This document shows positions 1-8,743 of a stretch of DNA of 64,000 bases, piece after piece. Below the pieces are notes generated by a model. The model saw nothing but the letters and a program-made list of their open reading frames with translations. It was not told the DNA's origin and did no database searches. Each line of letters starts with the position of its first letter. Within the stretch, counting starts at the first letter, position 1. The position numbers and the translations under genes were made by a program. This DNA is from Oceanitalea sp047302425. Its GTDB lineage: Bacteria > Actinomycetota > Actinomycetes > Actinomycetales > Actinomycetaceae. The stretch is taken from NCBI RefSeq assembly GCF_047302425.1, contig NZ_CP154855.1, forward strand, positions 3,286,001 to 3,350,000, written 5' to 3'.

Positions 1-153
1 GACTCACTCACCCGGGTCCTCGATGAACTCGAGCCGGCCACGGTGACTCGATGGAAGCTGGCATCGCACGCAGTGGCTCCCCAGTACTCGGCACAACGGC
101 AGGCGCAAGGCTGGGCCGACGCAATCGACACGCTCGCCGCGCGGCTGGACTGA
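1..153 (+). CDS. C-terminal fragment of a probable glycosyltransferase
   Basis: An open frame enters from the left edge and stops with TGA at 151-153, leaving 50 residues. The visible tail (APQYSAQRQAQGWADAIDTL) resembles the last helices of GT4-type glycosyltransferases, where a Y/F-S-x-x-x-Q-A pattern precedes the final helix. It is followed at once by other glycosyltransferase genes on the same strand, which fits a polysaccharide cluster extending to the left. No catalytic part is in the window, so the assignment rests on the tail and the context only. Confidence 0.5.
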   Translation, partial: DSLTRVLDELEPATVTRWKLASHAVAPQYSAQRQAQGWADAIDTLAARLD

Positions 154-196
154 CCCGTCAGCACGACCTACTCAGGGGTCGATGCCGGGGCCCTGG

Positions 197-208
197 TAGC
201 GTGACAAC
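197..208 (+). promoter_or_regulatory. -10 element of a leaderless promoter
   Basis: TAGCGT (197-202) lies exactly 6 nt before the GTG start at 209. No Shine-Dalgarno sequence is present, so the transcript probably begins at the start codon. No clear -35 element is seen. Confidence 0.5.
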
Positions 209-1312
209 GTGCGAATCGTGGCCGTGACGACGTGGTTCCCGACTTCGGTCGCCCCCACTAGCGGCGCCTTCGTCGTCAAGGACGTCCGCGCGATTGCCTC
301 GCTCGGGCACGACGTGCAGGTCGTCCACCTCGTTCCGCCACACCAGGACGACGGGACCAGGCGTGTCGTGCACGAAGGGCTTCAGGTTGCCCGGCTGCCG
401 ATGCGTACGACGAGCCCTGCTGACATCGTGAGGGTTGCACGCGCTCTCGCCGCCTTCATCGCCGGAGCAGACGTGGTCCACTCGATGGCGATCTCCTCGC
501 TCCTACCGCTGTCGATCCGTCGGCCGTCCGTACCGTGGGTCCACACCGAGCACTGGTCCGGTCTCACGTCACCGCAGAACCTTCCGACATCGTGGCGGCT
601 CGCGCTCCCCATGGTGAAGCGGCTGCTAGCCCGTCCGGACGTGGTGACCGCCGTCTGCGACTTCCTCGCACAACCCATCCGCGCCGAGCGGAGCGGCCGG
701 CCCACGCAGGTCGTACCCTGCATCGTCGAGACGCCGGTTCCCGTTCCCCCACGTCCGGGACGAAGCGACGTCCTGCGACTCGTCAACGTCGGTGGACTCA
801 TCGAGCGCAAGGATCCTGTGCTCGCGGTCGAGACCGTCGCCGCGCTGAGAAACAGGGGCGTTGACACGGAGCTCGTCCTCGTCGGCGAGGGTCACCTACG
901 TGACGCCGTTGTCCGGCGGACAGGCGAGCTGGGCCTCGAGTCCCGGGTAAGGCTCACCGGCCCCCTCCCGCGCTCTGGGGTGCTGGTCGAGCTCGCGGCG
1001 GCGGATCTCTTCTTCGGACCGACAAGGGGAGACAACTTCTTCGTCTCGGCGGCCGAGGCTCTTGTCAGCGGTCGCCCCGTCGTCGTCGGTGCGACCGGCG
1101 GGCAAGGGGAGTACATCGCCCCCCAGGTAGGAGCACTGGTCGCCGAGCAGACCCCGTCCGCGTACGCCGAAGCGATCCTCCGGGTCGACGCACAGACGAG
1201 AGGCATGTCGGCCGACGAGATCTCAGCCACGGTCGGACCTCGGTTCTCCGTGCCCGTTGTGGCCGAGAGCTACGGCCGGGCCTACGACACAGCGAGGGAC
1301 GTCAGCCGGTGA
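209..1312 (+). CDS. GT4-family glycosyltransferase
   Basis: A 367-residue GT-B fold glycosyltransferase that would transfer a sugar from a nucleotide-sugar to a growing surface polysaccharide at the inner membrane face. The N-terminus (MRIVAVTTWFPTSVAPTSG) is the usual acceptor-domain strand and loop. The donor half carries VNVGGLIERKDP and VGEGHLRDAV, and the C-terminal donor loop is GDNFFVSAAEALVSGRPVV. In this loop the first acidic residue of the usual E-x7-E motif is Asp. The GTG start is supported by the -10 box 6 nt upstream. Its stop overlaps the next gene by 4 nt, which suggests translational coupling. Donor and acceptor cannot be read from sequence. Confidence 0.82.
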   Translation: MRIVAVTTWFPTSVAPTSGAFVVKDVRAIASLGHDVQVVHLVPPHQDDGTRRVVHEGLQVARLPMRTTSPADIVRVARALAAFIAGADVVHSMAISSLLPLSIRRPSVPWVHTEHWSGLTSPQNLPTSWRLALPMVKRLLARPDVVTAVCDFLAQPIRAERSGRPTQVVPCIVETPVPVPPRPGRSDVLRLVNVGGLIERKDPVLAVETVAALRNRGVDTELVLVGEGHLRDAVVRRTGELGLESRVRLTGPLPRSGVLVELAAADLFFGPTRGDNFFVSAAEALVSGRPVVVGATGGQGEYIAPQVGALVAEQTPSAYAEAILRVDAQTRGMSADEISATVGPRFSVPVVAESYGRAYDTARDVSR

Positions 1313-2379
1313 CCCCACCCGTCGACGTCGTCATCGCCGTCCACACCACACGTCGTCCGATCGGCAGGGCGGTCGCCTCCGTCCTCGACGGGAACGGCGA
1401 CACCACACGGCTCACCGTCGTGTGCCACAACGTCCCGGTGGACCAGATCGCGGCGGTGGTCGCTCCTGAGCATCGGGCACGCGTGCGGTTCCTCGAGCAC
1501 CGCGACAACGTGCGAAGTCCCGCTGGGCCCTTCAATGCAGGGATGCGTGCCGCCGACGCCGACTTTGTCTCGATCATGGGCTCTGACGACATGCTCGAGG
1601 CCGGGGCTGTCCACTCGTGGTTGCAACTCGCCGAGCGAACCGGAGCGGAGACGGTCATCTCCCGGCTCGTCATCGGCCACCGGCGAAGGCCGGTCCCCAC
1701 TCCTCCTGTCCGCCCGCTGCTCCGCGGCCCGGCACACCCGGTCAAGGACCGCCTCAGCTACCGCAGCGCTCCGCTCGGTCTGGTCTCGACCGAGGCGCGC
1801 CGGCGACTGGGACTGGAGCTGGTCGAGGAAATCGTCGTCGGAGACGACGTCCCCTACGTGACCCGCCTGTGGTTTGAAACCCGTGTGGCCGTGGACAGGC
1901 ATGGTCCGGCCTACGTCATCGGCGAGGACGCGGAAGACCGCGTTACCTACGAGCGGCGGCCCGTCATCGTCGAGCTCGAGTTCGTCCGGCATCTCTTGGC
2001 ACAGCGATGGTTCCGCGATTACGGCCTTCGTGAACGACGTGCGATCTGCACCAAGCTCGCCCGGATTCACCTGTTCGGCGCGATCTACCATCGGCAGGAC
2101 GCGACCTTCTGGGATGCGGAGAACCGAACGGCTCTTGCCACGGTCACCGATGAGCTGCTCCTCGCAGCACCAGGCTTCGAACGACCCCTGTCCCTCGCCG
2201 ACCGCGCACTTCTAGACGCAGCCCGTACCCCACAAGTGCATGCTGACAAGCTCACCGAGTTGGCAAGGAAGAGACGCAAACACGGACGCCCTGCCACCGT
2301 CGTCACACGCAGCCCGCTGCACCTGCTGCACCGTGAGGCACCGATTCGCATGATGACCAGTTCGATCCTGGTGAGGTAA
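1309..2379 (+). CDS. GT2-family glycosyltransferase
   Basis: A 356-residue protein with a GT-A type N-terminus. VDVVIAVHTTRRPIGRAV is followed by the nucleotide-binding segment DFVSIMGSDDMLE at about residues 84-96, where the acidic residues would hold the metal and UDP-sugar. The last 150 residues are basic and less conserved, as is common in surface-polysaccharide GT2 enzymes. The GTG start lies within a GTGA overlap with the upstream gene, so the two are probably translated from one mRNA. Two bases separate its TAA from the next start. The exact linkage formed is unknown. Confidence 0.75.
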   Translation: MTPPVDVVIAVHTTRRPIGRAVASVLDGNGDTTRLTVVCHNVPVDQIAAVVAPEHRARVRFLEHRDNVRSPAGPFNAGMRAADADFVSIMGSDDMLEAGAVHSWLQLAERTGAETVISRLVIGHRRRPVPTPPVRPLLRGPAHPVKDRLSYRSAPLGLVSTEARRRLGLELVEEIVVGDDVPYVTRLWFETRVAVDRHGPAYVIGEDAEDRVTYERRPVIVELEFVRHLLAQRWFRDYGLRERRAICTKLARIHLFGAIYHRQDATFWDAENRTALATVTDELLLAAPGFERPLSLADRALLDAARTPQVHADKLTELARKRRKHGRPATVVTRSPLHLLHREAPIRMMTSSILVR

Positions 2380-2381
2380 GC

Positions 2382-3338
2382 GTGGAACCCCGAATCACTC
2401 ACCTCTTCGACTGCGCAGACGTCGGCGGGACCCTCGTCCGTGAAGCGCGTCGGCAAGATCTCCCCTGGCGCTACGTACCGGGGCTAGCCGATGTCCCGCG
2501 GCGGAAGTACGTGGGTGACTACTACGTCTGGACGGGCAGGCGCATCGCCTCGCTCCTCCGCTCCGACCTGTTACACCTCCACTACGGCGGCCGCACCGCT
2601 TGGGCACGCAAGTTCCCTCGCCGACCTTACGTTGTCCACCTACACGGGACCGACATCCGTACCCAGTACCGCGACCCGCGATACCGCGACGAGATTCAGC
2701 AGGGGCTCGACGGCGCTCGCGCTGTCGTTTTCTCGACGCCCGACCTTGCAGACGCGGCCCTTGAGGCACGACCTGACGCGACTTATCTGCCGAATCCCAT
2801 AGATGTCAGTGATCTACCGCAGTGGGCTCCGGCCGACCGCCCGACGGTCGTGTTCACGTCGCGGTGGGAACCGGTCAAGGGCCTCGACTGTCAACTCAAG
2901 ATTGCCCGGTTACTGCGAGAGGCACTTCCGAACAGTGTTGACATCGTCGGGCTCGACTGGGGCGAGGGGGCCAAGGCCGCAGCTAGGGCAGGCGTACGCC
3001 TGGTCCCGCCCATGCCCCGACCGGCGTTCCTGGCATGGGTTGCCTCTGCGCACCTGGCCGTAGGGCAGTCTGCGGGACTTCTCGCCATGAGTGAGTTACA
3101 AGCACTGGGCATTGGGGTGCCGACATTTATTGCCCACCCCCTCCCCACATATCCAGCTCCACCGGTTCTCATAGGAGACCTCGGGGATGCCGGTGACATA
3201 GCGCGACACGTGATAGCCGATCCCGCAGCGAGAAGTGCGGCGTTGAACTCACCTGCCTGGATTCGTAAGCACCACGGCGTGGAGCACGCCGTGGCACGAC
3301 TACGTGGGATCTATCGAGCCGCACTCGGAGGAGAATGA
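2382..3338 (+). CDS. GT4-like glycosyltransferase, short form
   Basis: A 318-residue GT-B fold protein. DLLHLHYGGRTAW and YVVHLHGTDIR mark the N-terminal domain, VFTSRWEPVKGLDC starts the donor domain, and LLAMSELQALGIGVPTF occupies the place of the E-x7-E loop. It is shorter than most GT4 enzymes (about 370 residues). The gene overlaps the next one by ATGA and uses a GTG start 2 nt after the preceding stop, so it belongs to one operon. Third codon positions contain many A/T (for example around 3100-3170), unlike genes after 5.2 kb. It is probably a polysaccharide glycosyltransferase. Confidence 0.7.
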   Translation: MEPRITHLFDCADVGGTLVREARRQDLPWRYVPGLADVPRRKYVGDYYVWTGRRIASLLRSDLLHLHYGGRTAWARKFPRRPYVVHLHGTDIRTQYRDPRYRDEIQQGLDGARAVVFSTPDLADAALEARPDATYLPNPIDVSDLPQWAPADRPTVVFTSRWEPVKGLDCQLKIARLLREALPNSVDIVGLDWGEGAKAAARAGVRLVPPMPRPAFLAWVASAHLAVGQSAGLLAMSELQALGIGVPTFIAHPLPTYPAPPVLIGDLGDAGDIARHVIADPAARSAALNSPAWIRKHHGVEHAVARLRGIYRAALGGE

Positions 3339-4624
3339 ACCGGCACCTGCTATACGTGGCATGGGGTTTCCCGCCGGCTCGCGGGAGCGGTGTTTACCGC
3401 GCGCTCGCTACACCGAACCTGTTCGCGCAGGCTGGATGGCGGGTAACCGTACTAACGGCGAGCACCGAGTCGTTCGAGAAGTACACCGGCGCTGACCACT
3501 CGCTTGTCGACCTTGTTCACCCCGACGTTAGAGTCGTGCGTCTGCCCTTTGAGCGGCCCTATCTCGATGGCGAACTAGCCACGTGGTCCCGGTTCCGTAT
3601 CGAGATGCCCGACCTGTGGCTGCGTTGGAGACGTGCCGCCGACGTGGCGCCGTTTCCAGAGGCGAACTATGGGTTCTGGCGGCGACCACTGGAACGCGCG
3701 GCCCGAGCAGTACACCGGGAAGACCCCGTCGACCTAGTGATTGCGACGGCCAATCCTCATGTCGACTTTGTGGCGGCTGCCGAACTGGCCAAGGTCGGCG
3801 TGCCGTACGTCATGGATTACCGCGACGCGTGGCAGCTTGACGTATTCAGTGGTGCACGAGTTGCTGCGCCGCGGAGCAGGGTCGCCCGATGGGAGTCCCG
3901 TCTGGTTGCTGGCGCAAAGGAGGTGTGGTTCGTCAACGAGCCGATCCGTACTTGGCATGCAGAGCTGTATCCCGAGCACGCGGACCGCATGTACGTCGTT
4001 CCCAACGGTTACGACGGCGGGCTCCGCCCTCGTCGTATTCCTACACCGACGAAGGAGGCGACCTTCGGCTTCCTCGGCACTATCAGTGAGAAAGTCCCGA
4101 TGGCTGAGTTCATTAACGGCTGGAAGGGGTTCCGTGAGCTGAGGGATCGTGCCGGATGCCGAGCGCTCCTCGCGGGATACGTCGGGTTCGGAGGCGAGTC
4201 CACGGGTTCCGGAGATCTATCGGAGCCAACTGCCAGGATGGAGTACATCGGTCCGGTGCCCAAGGGCGACGTCGCCAACTTTTACGCCCGTTGCGACGCA
4301 CTTCTCCTTGTTCTCGGATCTGGCAAGTACGTCACGAGCGGCAAAGTGTTCGAGTACCTTGCGACGGGTCTTCCGATCGTTTCTGTCCACGATCCCCGGA
4401 ATGCGGTGAATGACGTGCTGCGTGGCTACCCGCTGTGGTTTCCGACGGAGGGGCTCGAGCCCGGTCAGATTGCACGCGCGCTTGAGCGCGCAGCACGCGA
4501 GGTGCAGGCTCCCGATCCTGATCGATGGCGAGCAGCAGCTACCTGGGGGCCTCGTGTCGCACGGGCTGCGCAGCTCGCACCCAGGATCGAAGCGCTCGCC
4601 AGTGGGGTGCACAAGCGTGGCTGA
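3335..4624 (+). CDS. GT4-family glycosyltransferase
   Basis: A 429-residue glycosyltransferase. The N-terminus HLLYVAWGFPPARGSGVYRA is the typical opening strand of GT4 enzymes that act on exopolysaccharide. YVVPNGYDGG at about residue 222 is the NGxD segment between the domains, and SGKVFEYLATGLPIVSV at about residues 335-351 is the donor-binding loop with its glutamate. The ATG start overlaps the preceding stop (ATGA). Base composition is visibly lower in GC than in the 3' two thirds of the window. The enzyme should act in the cytoplasm on a lipid-linked oligosaccharide, but specificity is not predictable. Confidence 0.8.
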   Translation: MNRHLLYVAWGFPPARGSGVYRALATPNLFAQAGWRVTVLTASTESFEKYTGADHSLVDLVHPDVRVVRLPFERPYLDGELATWSRFRIEMPDLWLRWRRAADVAPFPEANYGFWRRPLERAARAVHREDPVDLVIATANPHVDFVAAAELAKVGVPYVMDYRDAWQLDVFSGARVAAPRSRVARWESRLVAGAKEVWFVNEPIRTWHAELYPEHADRMYVVPNGYDGGLRPRRIPTPTKEATFGFLGTISEKVPMAEFINGWKGFRELRDRAGCRALLAGYVGFGGESTGSGDLSEPTARMEYIGPVPKGDVANFYARCDALLLVLGSGKYVTSGKVFEYLATGLPIVSVHDPRNAVNDVLRGYPLWFPTEGLEPGQIARALERAAREVQAPDPDRWRAAATWGPRVARAAQLAPRIEALASGVHKRG

Positions 4625-5048
4625 AGGCATGCGCGTGACGGTCCTCTGCCTGGACCCGAGCATCACTGCAGCCGACTTAGCAGCACGGGCCGCCGACGTC
4701 TGCGACGCCCTTCCGGACCACACGGTGGTCACTATCGTCGGTCCGGTAGAGGTCGCGGAGTATGCACACCGGCCTGTTGACATCGATGTCGGGACCCTGA
4801 GCCGCGTGTCTGGACCGCTTGCCCCGCTTGTGCGGGCCTTCAGGGGGAACATCAGGGGCCGTCGCGCCTGGCGGGCACTACGTGCAGATGCGGACGCTAT
4901 GGAGACCCTTCGTACCGCGGAACTCGTCGTCGTAGTGGACCCACTGGCCAACCGTGCAGCATGGGTTCTGGCCAAGAAGCATGGCGTTCACGCGGTCACC
5001 GGACTTCGCGCAGTCCGCTACGCCGTGAACCAGGCGGCCGGCAAGTAG
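4617..5048 (+). CDS. hypothetical protein in glycosyltransferase cluster
   Basis: I do not recognise a family for this 143-residue protein. It starts at GTG 4617, inside the end of the previous gene (8-nt overlap). ATG 4629 is an alternative giving 139 residues. The frame stays open further upstream, but that part reads as a shadow of the preceding gene. The product begins with a beta strand (MRVTVLCLD), alternates helices and strands, and ends in a basic helix. It has no signal peptide or membrane segment. It closes the low-GC glycosyltransferase operon and could be a truncated glycosyltransferase N-domain or an accessory protein. Confidence 0.5.
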   Translation: MAEGMRVTVLCLDPSITAADLAARAADVCDALPDHTVVTIVGPVEVAEYAHRPVDIDVGTLSRVSGPLAPLVRAFRGNIRGRRAWRALRADADAMETLRTAELVVVVDPLANRAAWVLAKKHGVHAVTGLRAVRYAVNQAAGK

Positions 5049-5209
5049 TTGACTCAGACTGTCGGTTCCTTCCTACACAGTGCTGAACACACCCGACCGC
5101 TTGCCCGCGGGCCTGCGGCCAACGACCCGTACAGCGAGGGCTAGTGTCGAAGCCCGTAACCTAATGCAGATTCACGATGTCGTGCCGTTCGAATACCACT
5201 GGAGGATGC

Positions 5210-6382
5210 ATGGCCGAGGCGCAGGACGGCGTCCGTGTGGTGCTGGCGACGCGGATCTTCACCCCGGAGCCGGCAGCGGCGTCCTTCCGTCTCGCGGCGC
5301 TCACCCGGGGCCTGGCGTCTCTCGGCGCGCGGGTGCGGGTGCTGACGACCACCCCGCCGCCGGGCATGGACGCCTCGGCCGGCGTCCCGGCGGCCGTCGA
5401 GCGCTGGCCGGTGCTGCGTGACGCCGAGGGCTACGTGCGCGGCTACGTCCAGTACCTCAGCTTCGACCTGCCGCTGCTCCTGCGGCTCCTGCGCACCCCT
5501 CGTCCCGACGTCGTCGTCTGCGAGCCGCCGCCGACCACCGGCGCCGTCGTCCGCGCCGTGAGCGCGCTGCGGCGCGTCCCGTACGTCTACTACGCGCCGG
5601 ACCTGTGGGCGGACGCGGCCGAGTCCGCGGGGATGCCCGGGGTGGTGGTGCGCGTCCTGCGCGCGGTGGAGCGCTGGGCCATGGGCGGTGCCGCCACGGT
5701 GGTCGCGGTCTCCGCGCCCGTCGCCGCCCGGCTCACCGCCCTCGGGGTGAAGCACGTCGAGGTCGTGCCCAACGGCGTCGACACCGAGGTGTTCACCCCG
5801 GACGGCGCCGCGGTCGACACCGACGGACGCCCGTACCTCCTCTACGCCGGCACGGCCTCCGAGTGGCAGGGGGCGGACGTCTTCATCCGCGCCCTCCCCC
5901 GCGTCCTCGCCGAGGTCCCCGACGCCCGCCTCGTCTACCTCGGGCAGGGCAGCGACTGGCCGCGGCTCAAGGAGCTCGCGCGCGACCTGCCTGCCGGCTC
6001 CGTCGAGTTCCACCCGCGCGGGCCGGCCGAGGCTGCTGCCCGCTGGCAGCGCGGCGCGGCCGCCTGCCTGGCGAGCATCATCCCCGGCCGCGGCTACGAC
6101 CTCGCGTACCCGACAAAGATCCACTCGTCACTCGCCTGCGGCACGCCCGTCGTCTTCGCCGGCGTGGGCGCCGCCGTCAGCGAGATCCGCCAGGAACGCC
6201 TCGGCTGGGCCGTCGACTACGACGTCGACGCCGTCGCCAGCGCGATGATCGGCGCCCTGCGCGCGCAGCGCACCGACGCGGAGACGCGCCGGCTCTCGGG
6301 CTGGGTGCGCGAGCACCGCTCCGCCGCGGCGACCGGGCGGCTGGCCGCCACGGTCGTCACCGGTGCCGCGAAGGCCGGCTGA
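5210..6382 (+). CDS. GT4-family glycosyltransferase
   Basis: A 390-residue GT-B enzyme starting at ATG 5210, 4 nt after GGAGG (5201-5205). An in-frame upstream extension to 5177 has no ribosome site. RVVLATRIFTPEPAAASFR opens the acceptor domain, EVVPNGVDTEVF is the interdomain segment at about residue 185, and YPTKIHSSLACGTPVVF is the donor loop. Codon use is strongly GC-rich, which separates it from the five complete genes before it. The gene ends 4 nt before a convergent gene. It probably works on envelope polysaccharide with its neighbours, but it may be the older native member. Confidence 0.8.
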   Translation: MAEAQDGVRVVLATRIFTPEPAAASFRLAALTRGLASLGARVRVLTTTPPPGMDASAGVPAAVERWPVLRDAEGYVRGYVQYLSFDLPLLLRLLRTPRPDVVVCEPPPTTGAVVRAVSALRRVPYVYYAPDLWADAAESAGMPGVVVRVLRAVERWAMGGAATVVAVSAPVAARLTALGVKHVEVVPNGVDTEVFTPDGAAVDTDGRPYLLYAGTASEWQGADVFIRALPRVLAEVPDARLVYLGQGSDWPRLKELARDLPAGSVEFHPRGPAEAAARWQRGAAACLASIIPGRGYDLAYPTKIHSSLACGTPVVFAGVGAAVSEIRQERLGWAVDYDVDAVASAMIGALRAQRTDAETRRLSGWVREHRSAAATGRLAATVVTGAAKAG

Positions 6383-6386
6383 CCGG

Positions 6387-7583
6387 TCAGCAGTTCCGCA
6401 CGAAGCGCTGGGTGTTGTAGATGTAGTTGCCGGCCTCGACGGTGCCGACGGCCACGTGGGTGTTGTTCGGGTTGAGGATGCCCGTGCGGTGGTCCGTGGA
6501 GTTCATGTACCAGTCCATCGCGTCGCGCGGGTTGGGCGCGGTGCCCCGCTGGTAGGTGCGCACGATGTGCTCCCCGCCGCGGGTGCAGCCGACAGCCCGC
6601 GCGTCGGCCGCGATCGTCTCGCTCGAGGCGTGCTGGATGAGGCTGCGCTCCGCCATCCACGTGGAGTGGCGCACCGCAGCTGCGCGGAGGGCGGGCACGG
6701 CGCGCACGGGGGCGATGCCCCGCGCCGCGCGCTCGGCGTTGATCATCTCGATCATCCGCTCGTCGTACTCGTTCATGCTCCCCACGCGCGGCGGGACGGG
6801 GTGGTTGACCGCGTTGCGCAGGCCGATCGAGTCGCTCCCGTTGCCGTCCCAGTCACCGACGAGCACGCCGTCGCCGCGGGCGCCGTAGGGCATGACGATG
6901 TCGGCGGCTCCCCCGGCGATGGTGTTCTTCATGTGGAAGACGTCCCCGCGCCGCACGCCGAGGCTGTCCGCGCCGTTGCCGTCCCAGTCGCCGACCATGA
7001 CGTCGTCGCCGGGGCGGCCGTAGGCGACCACCCGGTCGGCGTTCCCCCCGGTCAGCGAGTTCTTCAGGTGGTAGGTGCTGCCGCGCCGCACCCCGAGGGT
7101 GTCGGTGCCGTTGCCGTCCCAGTCGCCGACGAGGACGACGTCGCCCGGGCGTCCGTAGGGCACGACGACGTCCGCCTCACCGCCCGTGAGGCTGTTCTTC
7201 ACGTAGTACAGCGAGCCGCGGCGCACCGCGGGCGTGTCGACGCCGTCGCCGTCCCAGTCGCCCATGAGGACGACGTCGCCGGGGCGGCCGTACGCGACGA
7301 CCCGGTCCGCCGGGCCGCTGGAGAGGCTGTTGCGGAAGTGGAAGTCCTTGCCGCGGCGGACGGCGAGCGTGTCCGTCCCGCGCCCGTCCCAGTTGCCGAC
7401 GTAGACCTCGTCGCCGGCGTGCCCGTAGGCGAAGGACAGGTGGGTGATCCCCGCCCACGTGTTCGTCAGGTGGTAGCGCGGTCCCTCGCCCTCGACCTCC
7501 CCGCCCTTGGCGGCGGCGGGCAGGGCGACCGCGGTGAGGCCGACGGTCAGGGCGGCGGCGAGCAGGCGGCGGCGTGCGGTCAT
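6387..7583 (-). CDS. secreted five-repeat propeller protein with C-terminal CAP domain
   Basis: A 398-residue exported protein. A signal peptide covers about residues 1-25 (RLLAAALTVGLTAVALPAAA). Next come five 45-residue units, each ending in a form of GDWDGNGTDTLAVRRG, whose D-x-D-G-N-G-x-D loop looks like a calcium site of FG-GAP type repeats. A CAP/SCP domain follows from about residue 268 (NAERAARGIAPV, HSTWMAE, GEHI, DHRTGILNP), keeping the His-Glu-His pattern of the family cleft. Bacterial CAP proteins are secreted, often wall-associated, and mostly of unknown activity. GGGGGAGAG lies 5 nt before the ATG. A paralogue of the same length and layout is at 36299-37495. Confidence 0.85.
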   Translation of the reverse strand: MTARRRLLAAALTVGLTAVALPAAAKGGEVEGEGPRYHLTNTWAGITHLSFAYGHAGDEVYVGNWDGRGTDTLAVRRGKDFHFRNSLSSGPADRVVAYGRPGDVVLMGDWDGDGVDTPAVRRGSLYYVKNSLTGGEADVVVPYGRPGDVVLVGDWDGNGTDTLGVRRGSTYHLKNSLTGGNADRVVAYGRPGDDVMVGDWDGNGADSLGVRRGDVFHMKNTIAGGAADIVMPYGARGDGVLVGDWDGNGSDSIGLRNAVNHPVPPRVGSMNEYDERMIEMINAERAARGIAPVRAVPALRAAAVRHSTWMAERSLIQHASSETIAADARAVGCTRGGEHIVRTYQRGTAPNPRDAMDWYMNSTDHRTGILNPNNTHVAVGTVEAGNYIYNTQRFVRNC

Positions 7584-7675
7584 GTGGTCTCTCCCCCACG
7601 TGTGGTGTCCGGCTGTCCACGGTACGAGGAGTGCGGGGCGTCGGGCACCTCGGAACCCGTCGTCCTGGTCACATC

Positions 7676-7733
7676 GACGCCGGCACCCCGGCCCCGACCG
7701 CCGCGGGCGGAGGAGGACCGGGGTGCCGGCGTC
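7676..7733 (-). terminator. hairpin downstream of the sugar operon
   Basis: A perfect 16-bp stem is formed by 7676-7691 (GACGCCGGCACCCCGG) and 7718-7733, with a 26-nt loop. It lies just after the minus-strand stop at 7740. There is no U-tract, as is common in actinobacteria. Confidence 0.7.
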
Positions 7734-7739
7734 GTCGTG

Positions 7740-8741
7740 TCAGCGGGTGGAGAAGGCGGCGTCGAAGGCCGCCTCGGCGGGCCGGAAGGAGAGCTTGCGG
7801 ACGAACTCGAGGGCCTCGGGGGCGCCGACGAGGCGGTCCATCCCGGCGTCCTCCCACTCGACCGACAGCGGGCCGTCGTAGCCGATGTGGTTGAGCATCC
7901 GGATCGCGTCCTCCCACGGCACGTCCCCGTGGCCGGTGCTGATGAAGTCCCAGCCGCGGCGGGGGTCGGCCCACGGCAGGTGGGATCCGAGCCGCCCGTT
8001 GCGCCCGTTGAGGCGGCGCTTGGAGTCCTTGCAGTGGACGTGGAAGATCTTGTCCCGGAAGTCGAGGAGGAAGGCGACCGGGTCGAGGTCCTGCCACATG
8101 AAGTGGCTGGGGTCCCAGTTGAGGCCGAAGGCCTCGCGGTGGCCGATCGCCTCGAGGGTGCGCTGGGTGGTCCAGTAGTCGTAGGCGATCTCCGAGGGGT
8201 GCGGCTCGAGCGCGAAGCGGACGCCCACCTCGTCGAAGACGTCGAGGATCGGGTTCCAGCGGTCGGCGAAGTCCCGGTAGCCGGCCTCGACGAGCTCCTC
8301 GGACACGGGCGGGAACATCGCCACGTACTTCCAGATCGAGGAGCCGGTGAAGCCGGTGACGGTCTTGACCCCGAGTCGCGCGGCGGCCCGCGCCGTCATC
8401 TTCAGCTCCTCGGCGGCCCGCTGACGGACGCCCTCGGGCTCGCCGTCGCCCCAGATGCGGTCCGGGAGGATGTCGCGGTGGCGCTGGTCGATGGGGTCGT
8501 CGCAGACGGCCTGGCCCTTGAGGTGGTTGGAGATCGTGTAGACCTTGAGCCCGTTCTTCTCGAGGATGTCGAGGCGGTTCTGGACGTAGGCGTCGTCCTC
8601 CGCGGCCCGCCACGGGTCGAGGTGGTCACCCCACGAGGCGATCTCCAGGCCGTCGTAGCCCCACTCGCCGGCGAGGCGGGCCACCTCCTCGAAGGGCAGG
8701 TCGGCCCACTGGCCGGTGAAGAGCGTGATCGGTCGAGCCAT
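7740..8741 (-). CDS. sugar phosphate isomerase/epimerase-like TIM barrel protein
   Basis: A 333-residue cytoplasmic AP-endonuclease-2 type TIM barrel. Likely metal ligands sit in FALEPHPSE, NWDPSHFMWQ, HVHCKD and SVEWEDAG, in the usual family order. Members isomerise or epimerise sugars and cyclitols, or act on 3-keto-glycosides. The ATG at 8741 lies 2 nt after the stop of the upstream oxidoreductase, so both come from one message. Together with the importer this suggests catabolism of an imported sugar or keto-sugar. Similar domains are fused into three secreted proteins in this window. The substrate is unknown. Confidence 0.82.
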   Translation of the reverse strand: MARPITLFTGQWADLPFEEVARLAGEWGYDGLEIASWGDHLDPWRAAEDDAYVQNRLDILEKNGLKVYTISNHLKGQAVCDDPIDQRHRDILPDRIWGDGEPEGVRQRAAEELKMTARAAARLGVKTVTGFTGSSIWKYVAMFPPVSEELVEAGYRDFADRWNPILDVFDEVGVRFALEPHPSEIAYDYWTTQRTLEAIGHREAFGLNWDPSHFMWQDLDPVAFLLDFRDKIFHVHCKDSKRRLNGRNGRLGSHLPWADPRRGWDFISTGHGDVPWEDAIRMLNHIGYDGPLSVEWEDAGMDRLVGAPEALEFVRKLSFRPAEAAFDAAFSTR

Positions 8742-8743
8742 GG

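Noticed and set aside
1..5150. Genomic island with mobile element
   Set aside because: Composition suggests transfer, but no integrase, transposase, tRNA or direct repeat is visible, so no mobile element is annotated.
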